From NCBI RefSeq assembly GCF_013181195.1, contig NZ_SMZP01000002.1, forward strand, positions 248,001 through 312,000: a DNA stretch of 64,000 bases, in the 5' to 3' direction. The DNA is from Caulobacter sp. RHG1. Its GTDB lineage: Bacteria > Pseudomonadota > Alphaproteobacteria > Caulobacterales > Caulobacteraceae. A program made the translations under genes and the position numbers. Shown one piece after another: positions 37,777-44,986 of the stretch (positions are counted from its first letter, which is position 1; each line of letters starts with the position of its first letter). The notes below the pieces were generated by a model. That model was not told where the DNA came from. It ran no database searches and saw nothing but the letters and a program-made list of their open reading frames with translations.

Positions 37777-39173
37777 CCGGCTTCCTGACCTTCGCGACGG
37801 TCACTCGCCACGAACTCAAGCGGGTCCTGCGCGACCGCGCCCTGCCCTGGCTGCTGATCCTGTTCGCCGCGCTCGCCGCCTACGGCGCCTGGAGCGGCGC
37901 ACAGTGGACCGCCAAGCGCGCCCAGACCGTCCAGCTGCTCACCGACGAGATCGGTCCGATCATGGAGATCAAGGCCAAGCAGCTGGCTGAGTCCCCACCC
38001 GGAACCTGGCCGTTCTCGGCAACGCCGCAGGTGGCCCCATTCCGCCTGGTGCTGACGCCTGGCCCGATGGCCCCGCTGTCAATCGGCCAGGCCGAGGCCT
38101 ACCCCTACGCCGCGCGGATGATCCCGCTCGAGAACATCACCATGTTCGACCCATTCAAGCTGGACGTCGACAACCCGGCGGTGCGGGCGGTCGGCCGGTT
38201 CGACCTGGCGTTCGTGATCGTCTTCGTCCTGCCGCTGGTGCTGCTGGCGGCCAGCTTCGACCTGTGGTCGCGAGACCGCGAGCGCGGCGTGTCGGCGATG
38301 ATCCTGTCCCAGCCGGTCACGCCGCTGGCCGTCATCGCGGGCAAGGCCGCAGCGCGGGCGATCGTCGTCCTGCTCCCAGCCACAGCCCTGGTCCTGGCGG
38401 CGCTGGTCGCCATCGGCGCGCGAGCGCCGCTGGGCCTGATCGCCACGGCGCTGGTGGTGCTGGCCTATGGATTCCTCTGGATCGTCCTGGCCGCGCTGAT
38501 CAACGTCTTCATCCGTCGCTCGACCGAAGCGGCCCTGGCGGCCGGCGCGGTCTGGCTGCTGATCGTCGTGCTGGCGCCGGCCCTGAGTCTGGCAACGGCC
38601 AACATCCTGTCCCCGCCCCCATCGGAGCTTCGGTTTTCGGCTGACTACGCCCAGCAGAGCCGCGCCATCCGCACCGAGCAGCGCCTGGCCCGAGAAGCCC
38701 TGGGTCCGGAGGTCGTGGCCGATCCCGCCCCGAAGGTCCCCGACCGCATCCGCAAGTTTTTCGTCGAACGCACCGTCGAAGATCGCCGGCTGGCGCCGCT
38801 GATCGATCGTCAACTGGCCGCCCGTGAGCGGAGGCGTGACAGCCTGAATGCCCTGCGCCTCTTCCTTCCCGCGGTCGCGGCGCAGGACGCGCTGGATCGG
38901 ATCGCCGGCTCCGACGCCGATCGCGCCGTCGCTTTCCAGGGCCAGGCCATGGCCTTCATGGTCCGCGCCAAGGCCTGGCTGGGCGATCGCCTCGATCGCG
39001 ACCTGCCCATGCAGATGGAAGACTACGGCCGCCTGCCCCGCTTTGAATATCAGGAGGCCAAGGGCGGCGCCTTCCAGGCCGGCGTGCTCGTCGACTTGGC
39101 CGTCCTCCTCGCCGCCATCGCCCTGCTCGCCGTCGCCGCCGTGTTCGGCCGCCGCGCCGCCGCCCAACTCTGA
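37773..39173 (+). CDS. ABC-2 type permease, DUF3526-like (second of two)
   Basis: 466 residues with the same plan as the gene before it: helix about 20-40, periplasmic loop about 45-145, helices near 148-165, 190-215, 220-245 and 250-275, a soluble stretch rich in charged residues (about 285-410) and a final helix (about 440-460). SFDLWSRDRERGVSAMILSQ, just after the second helix, matches the coupling region of ABC-2 permeases. The two permeases share this layout and probably arose by duplication. ATGA overlap with the gene before, 10 bp to the ATPase gene. Confidence 0.8.
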   Translation: MTGFLTFATVTRHELKRVLRDRALPWLLILFAALAAYGAWSGAQWTAKRAQTVQLLTDEIGPIMEIKAKQLAESPPGTWPFSATPQVAPFRLVLTPGPMAPLSIGQAEAYPYAARMIPLENITMFDPFKLDVDNPAVRAVGRFDLAFVIVFVLPLVLLAASFDLWSRDRERGVSAMILSQPVTPLAVIAGKAAARAIVVLLPATALVLAALVAIGARAPLGLIATALVVLAYGFLWIVLAALINVFIRRSTEAALAAGAVWLLIVVLAPALSLATANILSPPPSELRFSADYAQQSRAIRTEQRLAREALGPEVVADPAPKVPDRIRKFFVERTVEDRRLAPLIDRQLAARERRRDSLNALRLFLPAVAAQDALDRIAGSDADRAVAFQGQAMAFMVRAKAWLGDRLDRDLPMQMEDYGRLPRFEYQEAKGGAFQAGVLVDLAVLLAAIALLAVAAVFGRRAAAQL

Positions 39174-39183
39174 GAGCCTAGCC

Positions 39184-39894
39184 ATGCTGACCGCGACCAC
39201 CCTGACCAAGCGCTACGGCGACCACACCGCCCTGAACGGCCTGGACCTGAGGGTCGAACCCGGCCAGATTCATTGCCTGCTCGGCGCCAACGGCGCAGGC
39301 AAGTCGACGACCATCAAGCTGTTCCTGGGCCTGCTGCAGCCGACCAGCGGCTCGGCCACGGTCGACGGGATCGATGTGGCGGCCGACCCGCAGAGCGCGC
39401 GGCGGCGTATGCTCTATATCCCCGAGACCGTCGCGCTCTATGACGAACTGACCGGCCTGGAAAACCTCGCCTATCTGGCTGAACTGGGACAGGTTGCGGA
39501 ACGCTCGCCCAGCCGCCTGAAGGATTGCCTGGCCGAAGCGGGCCTGCAGCAGGACGCCTTCGATCGTCGGACGGCGGGCTTTTCCAAAGGCATGCGCCAG
39601 AAGGTCGGCATCGCGCTGGCCATCGCCAAACAGGCCAAGGCGCTGCTGCTGGACGAGCCCACCTCGGGACTGGACCCGCAGGCCTCCGCGGAATTCCACG
39701 ACCTGATCAGCCGCCAGCGCGATCGCGGCGCGGCGATCCTGATGGCCACCCACGACCTCTTTCGGGCCCGCGAGGTCGGCGACACGATCGGCCTGATGCG
39801 CGCCGGCCAACTCCGCCGCACCCTCGCCGCGAACTCGGTGACCGCTCTGGACCTGGAGGCGCTGTATCTCGAAGAGATGGGGCGCAGCGCCTAG
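39184..39894 (+). CDS. ABC transporter ATP-binding protein
   Basis: 236 residues from ATG 39184; the frame is open far upstream but inside the permease gene. Walker A is GANGAGKSTT (34-43), the Q loop lies near YIPETVALYDELTG, the signature is FSKGMRQKV instead of LSGGQ, Walker B is ALLLDEPTSGLDP, and the H loop is MATHD. This FSKGM form is common in ABC-2 exporters of the CcmA/NosF type. It powers the two permeases before it. The stop TAG is part of a CTAG shared with the convergent ABC-F gene. Confidence 0.9.
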   Translation: MLTATTLTKRYGDHTALNGLDLRVEPGQIHCLLGANGAGKSTTIKLFLGLLQPTSGSATVDGIDVAADPQSARRRMLYIPETVALYDELTGLENLAYLAELGQVAERSPSRLKDCLAEAGLQQDAFDRRTAGFSKGMRQKVGIALAIAKQAKALLLDEPTSGLDPQASAEFHDLISRQRDRGAAILMATHDLFRAREVGDTIGLMRAGQLRRTLAANSVTALDLEALYLEEMGRSA

Positions 39895-41519
39895 CCGCCT
39901 GGGTGCAGCCCCGGCGCTTCCTGACCCGTGCGGGCGACATATTCCGTATAGCCGCCGCCGTACTGGTGGACGCCCTCAGGCGTCAGCTCCAGAACACGGT
40001 TGGACAGCGCGCCCAGGAAGTGGCGGTCGTGCGAGACGAAGAGCATGGTGCCCTCGAAGTCCGCCAGGGCCGCGACCAGCATCTCCTTAGTGGCCATATC
40101 CAGGTGGTTGGTCGGTTCGTCGAGCACCAGCAGGTTTGGCGGATCGAACAGCATCTTGGCCATGACCAAGCGCGCTTTCTCGCCGCCCGAGAGCACACGG
40201 CAAGGCTTTTCGACGTCGTCGCCCGAGAAGCCGAAACAGCCTGCCAGGGTGCGCAACGCGCCCTGGCCGGCTTGCGGGAACGAACGCTCCAGCGACTCGA
40301 AGATCGTCTCTTCGCCGTCCAGCAGGTCCATGGAGTGCTGGGCGAAATAGCCCATCTTGACGCTGGCCCCGATATTGACCGCGCCCTGGTCGGGCTTGGT
40401 GTCGCCGGCCACCAGCTTCAACAGCGTCGACTTGCCGGCCCCATTGGCGCCGAGCACGCACCAGCGCTCCTTGCGGCGCACCAGGAAGTCGAGACCGTCA
40501 TAGATCGGCTTGGCGCCATAGCCCTTGTGGACGTTGCGCAGGCTGATCACGTCTTCGCCCGAACGCGGCGGGCTCTGGAACTCGAACTGCACCGACTGGC
40601 GACGGCGCGGGGCCTCGACGCGTTCGATCTTGTCGAGCTTCTTCACCCGGCTTTGCACCTGGGCGGCGTGCGAGGCGCGCGCCTTGAACTTCTCGATGAA
40701 CTTGATTTCCTTGGCCAGCATGGCCTGCTGGCGCTCATACTGCGCCTGGCGCTGCGCCTCGCCCAGCGCGCGCTGCTGATCATAGAAGTCCAGATCCCCG
40801 GAATAGGTGATCAGCTGACCGCCGTCGATCTCGACCACCTTGCCGATGATGCGGTTCATGAAGGCGCGGTCGTGCGACGTCATCAGCAACGCGCCATCGT
40901 AGTTCTTCAGGAACGCCTCGAGCCAGATCAGGCTTTCCAGGTCCAGGTGGTTGCTGGGTTCGTCCAGCAGCATGCCGTCAGGCCGCATCAGGAGGATGCG
41001 GGCCAGCGCCACGCGCATCTTCCAGCCGCCGGACAGCATACCGACATCACCGTCCATGCGCTCCTGGCTGAAGCTGAGGCCCGCCAGCACTTCGCGAGCC
41101 CGCGCTTCCAGCGCGTAGCCGTCCAGCTCCTGGAAGCGCTCCAGCACCTCGCCATAGCGCTCCATGATGGTCTCGAGCTTGTCGGCCTGATCCGGATCGA
41201 CCATGGCCGCTTCCAGCGTGGCCATCTCGGCGGCCAGCGCGCTGACGGGGCCGACGCCGTCCATCACCGCGGCGACCGCACTCTGGCCCGACATCTCGCC
41301 GACATCCTGGCTGAAATAGCCGATCTTCATGCCGGGATCGATCGCGACCAGTCCGTCGTCAGGCTGCTCCTGGCCGGTGATCATGCGAAACAGCGTGGTC
41401 TTGCCGGCGCCGTTCGGGCCGACCAGGCCGGCCTTCTCACCCTTCTGGACGCCCATCGAGGCTTCGATGAACAGGAGCTGGTGGCCGTTCTGCTTGGAGA
41501 TGTTGTCGAGGCGGATCAT
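39891..41519 (-). CDS. ABC-F family ATPase (ribosome-associated type)
   Basis: 542 residues with two ABC domains and no membrane segment. First domain: Walker A GPNGAGKTT (about 34-42), signature LSGGWKMRVAL, Walker B GMLLDEPSNHLD. Then a linker rich in charged residues (about 240-310, P-site tRNA interaction motif region). Second domain: GANGAGKST, signature LSGGEKARL, Walker B LLVLDEPTNHLD. ABC-F proteins act on the ribosome, in translation quality control or antibiotic protection; this looks like a housekeeping member (Uup/YheS/YbiT kind) and I cannot choose among them. It shares its stop CTAG with the zinc-locus ATPase and is otherwise unconnected to it. Confidence 0.93.
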   Translation of the reverse strand: MIRLDNISKQNGHQLLFIEASMGVQKGEKAGLVGPNGAGKTTLFRMITGQEQPDDGLVAIDPGMKIGYFSQDVGEMSGQSAVAAVMDGVGPVSALAAEMATLEAAMVDPDQADKLETIMERYGEVLERFQELDGYALEARAREVLAGLSFSQERMDGDVGMLSGGWKMRVALARILLMRPDGMLLDEPSNHLDLESLIWLEAFLKNYDGALLMTSHDRAFMNRIIGKVVEIDGGQLITYSGDLDFYDQQRALGEAQRQAQYERQQAMLAKEIKFIEKFKARASHAAQVQSRVKKLDKIERVEAPRRRQSVQFEFQSPPRSGEDVISLRNVHKGYGAKPIYDGLDFLVRRKERWCVLGANGAGKSTLLKLVAGDTKPDQGAVNIGASVKMGYFAQHSMDLLDGEETIFESLERSFPQAGQGALRTLAGCFGFSGDDVEKPCRVLSGGEKARLVMAKMLFDPPNLLVLDEPTNHLDMATKEMLVAALADFEGTMLFVSHDRHFLGALSNRVLELTPEGVHQYGGGYTEYVARTGQEAPGLHPGG

Positions 41520-41560
41520 GGGCGGTCTGCTAGCGCGAGCCGGAAGAGAACACCAGCCTT

Positions 41561-42640
41561 CTAGGGCTGCGCACCAACCGTCTCGAGTTGGCGACCGGCG
41601 CAGCGCTCCGCCCGAACGGGATTGCAGATCACCGCCGCGCCGTTGGGTAGCCGCACGGCGTAGCTGGGGAAACGCGGATCAGGCCACAGATAGTCGGTCG
41701 AGACGTACTGCGCGCCGCTGGCGAAGGCTGCGGTCCTGCGGGTCGTGTCGGCGCCGCGGGCCTCGATAGTCTCGGAGTCGGCGCGCGTGCGGACGATGAA
41801 GCCCTGGCGCACGGCGGCGCGGATCCGCTCGCCCGCCTTCAACGGATCGTTGATGGTCAGATAAGCGGCGGCCGGGCTGGCCTCGTCGGTGTTGACGAAC
41901 ATGGCTCGCCCCTGCAGCGACGGATGGCCTGCCAGATACGAGGCGATCTTCTCTCCCTTCTCGTCGAGGGCGAAGAACACCTTGCCGCGCGCGGCGTCCA
42001 GCTTGGGCCAGCCGCCGGCCAGCACGCCTTCTCGAAGCGTAGCGTGGCCGCCGCGCACCTGGTCCGGCGTGATAAGGCGGCCGTCGCCGAACACCGAGCG
42101 GATCTCGGCGTCCAGCGCGTCCCAGGCTGCGGCGTCGAAGTCCAGCGCCGCGACGCCGCCGGGCATCGAGGCCTTGCCGGTCTTGGCGTTGAGCATGATC
42201 AGCATCGGCGCGTGGCCGGGATGGGCCTTCGACCAGGTGCTGATCTGCGTCAGACACGCCACGAAGGTCAGGCACGAGCTGCGGAAGTCGATGTCGGGAA
42301 TGTGTAGGGTCTTGAAGCCCGGCTTGGCCATCGCCGCCTGGAAGGCCGCATCGACCGGGATCCCGCCGCCCAACGCCGTCAGCGGCTTGGCGTAGCGCCC
42401 GCCCTGCGGATCGTGGAGCACGTCAATCTCGATCTGGCGCGCGCCGGCGTCCAGTTGCTCGGTCAGCGGCCGATGGGCGTAGTCGATGCCCAGGGCCAGG
42501 GGCGAGACGGCCAGCATGGCGTCCATCTCGGCCTTGGGGATGGCCTGCTTGTAGCTGTTGTGGGTGCCGACGACCTGGATGTCGGTCATCGATAGGCCCG
42601 GTTGGGCGGCCAGCAGCAGCGCCGCGAGAAGATCGAGCAT
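41561..42640 (-). CDS. Phosphatidylinositol-specific phospholipase C-like protein (PI-PLC-C1 type)
   Basis: 359 residues with a short signal peptide (about 1-17). VVGTHNSYKQ carries a catalytic His (His27), and HRPLTEQLDAGARQIEIDV with HDPQGG gives the conserved acidic and metal-binding part; IPDIDFRSSC follows later. This is the Ca-dependent PI-PLC-like TIM barrel, which cleaves the phosphodiester in phosphatidylinositols or GPI anchors. The substrate here is inferred. A ribosome site AAGGAG overlaps the stop of the mannosidase gene 11 bp before, so the two are co-translated. Together with the TBDR they point to breakdown of a mannosylated inositol phospholipid or similar glycan. Confidence 0.8.
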   Translation of the reverse strand: MLDLLAALLLAAQPGLSMTDIQVVGTHNSYKQAIPKAEMDAMLAVSPLALGIDYAHRPLTEQLDAGARQIEIDVLHDPQGGRYAKPLTALGGGIPVDAAFQAAMAKPGFKTLHIPDIDFRSSCLTFVACLTQISTWSKAHPGHAPMLIMLNAKTGKASMPGGVAALDFDAAAWDALDAEIRSVFGDGRLITPDQVRGGHATLREGVLAGGWPKLDAARGKVFFALDEKGEKIASYLAGHPSLQGRAMFVNTDEASPAAAYLTINDPLKAGERIRAAVRQGFIVRTRADSETIEARGADTTRRTAAFASGAQYVSTDYLWPDPRFPSYAVRLPNGAAVICNPVRAERCAGRQLETVGAQP

Positions 42641-42651
42641 CGAAAGGCTCC

Positions 42652-44907
42652 TTACGACTTGGGGAGGCAGCGCAGGGCGGCGCTGGCGGCGTCGGCGCCC
42701 GAGAGCGACGGCGGCAGCTCGCGCGTGCCGAAGGCGGTCGGCGCCGGCCCCATGGTCAGCACCAGCTTGCCGCCGCCGGCGATCTCGCTGTGGCGGAACC
42801 AGGCGCGATCGATGGGCTTGCCGTTGAGGGTCGCGGCTTGAACGTAGCGGTTGGCCGGATCGGCGACGCCCTTGGCCTCGATCTCGAAGGTCTTGCCCTC
42901 ACCCAGCGCGATCTTGCTCTTCGTGAACAGCGGCGTGCCGATCAGGTAGAGGTCCTGGCCGGCCACCGGGAAAAAGCCCATGGCGTGGAAGGCGAACCAG
43001 CTGGACATGGCGCCGGAGTCCTCAGGGCCCGGCGTGCCGCCGCGCTCGTCCAGGAAGGCCTTGGATCGGTAGTCGATGATCCGTTGGGCCGACTTATCCG
43101 GCCGCCCGGCCCAGTGGTACAGCATCGGGACCAGGAAGCCCGGCTCGTTGGTCATGTCGAAGTGCAGGCGGTCGAAGGTGGCGTCCAGCCGCTGGATGAA
43201 CGCCTCGCGGCCGCCGGAGAGCGCGATCAACCGGGCCACATCGTGCGGCGCGTACAGCGAATAGGTCCACAGGTCGGACTCGTAGAAGAAGTCTGGCCAG
43301 GTGCCACGCTTGGTCAGGTAGGGCTCAGCCCAGGTCCCGTCCGGCTTGCGCGGCCGCAGGAAGCCCTTGATCCCCTGATGGCTGAAGTCCTTGTCCCACA
43401 GGTTGGCGAAGTTGCCCGACTGCTTGAGATAGGCCTGGGCCACGTCCGGCTTGCCCAGTCCACAGGCCACCTGGGCGATTGCGAAGTCGTCATAGGCGTA
43501 CTCGACCGTGCGCGAGCCGGCGCGGTCGTAGTCGGTGCTGATATAGCCTTTGGACAGATAGTCCGGCAGGCCACCGCGGCCTTCCTTCTCGGCGTCGGGC
43601 GGACTGACGGTGGCGTTCTTCAGCATGGCCTGGAAGGCGGTCGCATAGTCGATGCCTTGCAGCCCCTTCACGAAGGCGTCGGCGACCACGACGTCGGAAT
43701 TGCTCCCGCCCTGGGTGCGGCCGTTGGCGTTGCCGACCCGCGCGTCCGGCATCCAGCCCTCATGCCGATAGACGTCGATCAGCGAGCGCAGCAGGTCGCG
43801 GCTGCGGTCTGGGTGGATCAGGGTCAGCAGCGGCCAGGCGCTGCGGAAGGTGTCCCAGACGGCCTGGTAATCGTCGTAATAGGGCTCGGTCGAGGTCCAG
43901 CCGGGGTTCTCGCCCGTGCGATCCGACGGCATCAGCTGCAGCTGGTAGAGCGCGGTGTAGAACTGGCGGCGATCGGACTCCCGGCCGCCCTCGACCTGGA
44001 TCGGCGACAGCGCAGCGTTCCAGGCGGCCTGCGCCTGCTTGCGCGTCGCATCGAAGTCGCCCGCGTCCTGGGCGTTACGCCGCGCCTGCTCGACGCTGAC
44101 GAACGAGATGCCGACGCGAGCATTGACCACCCGTCCGGCCTTGCCCGCGAAGTCGAAGACCGCGCCTAGCGGCTTGTCGCCCTCGACGGCGAGGCGCTGG
44201 TCGGCCTTGAAGCCTTCGGGACCCCAGACGCGCTGGCCGGCGGCGTCCTGGTCCAGGATCATCACGAAATGGACCCGGTACTCGCCGCCCAGGTTCCAGC
44301 CGCCGGTATAGCGGCCGACGCCGCGGATCTCGCGCGGCGAGTTCAGCGAGAGCTCACCACCCAGAAACTTCTGGCCTTCGCGGCCCGGGCTTTGGGTCAG
44401 GATGCGGTCCAGGCGCACGGTCAGGTGGGCGTCATCGCCCGAGCGGAAGGCATAGCGATGCAGGCCCGCGCGCTCGCTGGTGGTCAGCTCCACGCGCACG
44501 TCCGGGCGGGTCAGCGTGCCGGCATAGTAGCCAGGCTTGGCGACCTCTTGATTGGCCGGCGAAGCGATGTCGGCGAAGTCGACCGGACCGGTCGCCGGCA
44601 TGATCCGGATATTGCCGTACTTGCCCGCCGCCCCCTGCAGGTGGAGGTGACTGTAGCCCAGAACGCGGCCGCCGCTCATGTAGCCGAACTTCGAGGCCTT
44701 GCCGTCGAAGCTCTCCATGTCCGGGCCCAGCTTGACCATGCCGAATGGCCGGGTCGCGCCTAGGAAGGCCTGTCCGTACCAGTCCGTGCCGATGAAGGGA
44801 TCGACCTGGTCGACAGGCGCCCTGCCCTGCGCGACGGCCGCCGAACCATTGGCCAGCAGGCCGACCGCGGCGCAGGCCGCCAGAAGCTTGAGCGAGAACT
44901 TGCGCAT
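42652..44907 (-). CDS. GH92-family alpha-mannosidase-like glycosidase
   Basis: 751 residues, signal peptide about 1-26 (ends AVAQ). N-terminal beta-sandwich starts VDQVDPFIGTDWYG and TRPFGMVKLGPDM, the GH92 opening; the helical catalytic domain has YDDYQAVWDTFRSAWPL, GGSNSDVVVADAFVKG, VEYAYDDFAIAQ and PEDSGAMSSWFAFHAMGFFPV. GH92 enzymes are calcium-dependent exo-alpha-mannosidases. Around residues 388-400 the sequence GNANGRTQ replaces what I recall as GNE in classical members, so the usual catalytic acid may be missing; a related GH92 enzyme acts on mannose phosphodiesters. It sits in an operon between a TBDR and a PI-PLC-like gene. Expected in the periplasm or outside. Confidence 0.88.
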   Translation of the reverse strand: MRKFSLKLLAACAAVGLLANGSAAVAQGRAPVDQVDPFIGTDWYGQAFLGATRPFGMVKLGPDMESFDGKASKFGYMSGGRVLGYSHLHLQGAAGKYGNIRIMPATGPVDFADIASPANQEVAKPGYYAGTLTRPDVRVELTTSERAGLHRYAFRSGDDAHLTVRLDRILTQSPGREGQKFLGGELSLNSPREIRGVGRYTGGWNLGGEYRVHFVMILDQDAAGQRVWGPEGFKADQRLAVEGDKPLGAVFDFAGKAGRVVNARVGISFVSVEQARRNAQDAGDFDATRKQAQAAWNAALSPIQVEGGRESDRRQFYTALYQLQLMPSDRTGENPGWTSTEPYYDDYQAVWDTFRSAWPLLTLIHPDRSRDLLRSLIDVYRHEGWMPDARVGNANGRTQGGSNSDVVVADAFVKGLQGIDYATAFQAMLKNATVSPPDAEKEGRGGLPDYLSKGYISTDYDRAGSRTVEYAYDDFAIAQVACGLGKPDVAQAYLKQSGNFANLWDKDFSHQGIKGFLRPRKPDGTWAEPYLTKRGTWPDFFYESDLWTYSLYAPHDVARLIALSGGREAFIQRLDATFDRLHFDMTNEPGFLVPMLYHWAGRPDKSAQRIIDYRSKAFLDERGGTPGPEDSGAMSSWFAFHAMGFFPVAGQDLYLIGTPLFTKSKIALGEGKTFEIEAKGVADPANRYVQAATLNGKPIDRAWFRHSEIAGGGKLVLTMGPAPTAFGTRELPPSLSGADAASAALRCLPKS

Positions 44908-44941
44908 GGCGGGCCTCGGATGGGATCGAGAAAGGTAGAAA

Positions 44942-44966
44942 GGCCGGCGACGCGAGGTCGCCGGCC
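44942..44966 (-). terminator. Intercistronic hairpin between TBDR and GH92 genes
   Basis: A perfect 10-bp stem (GGCCGGCGAC / GTCGCCGGCC) with a 5-nt loop, followed on the minus strand by TTTCT. It lies between the receptor stop and the mannosidase start and may reduce downstream expression rather than end the operon. Confidence 0.65.
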
Positions 44967-44986
44967 CAGAAGGTTTGGAAGAAGGC

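Noticed and set aside
39525..41564. 679-codon plus-strand open frame opposite the ABC-F gene
   Set aside because: The minus strand carries two intact ABC domains with Walker and signature motifs; the plus frame has none and starts inside another gene.
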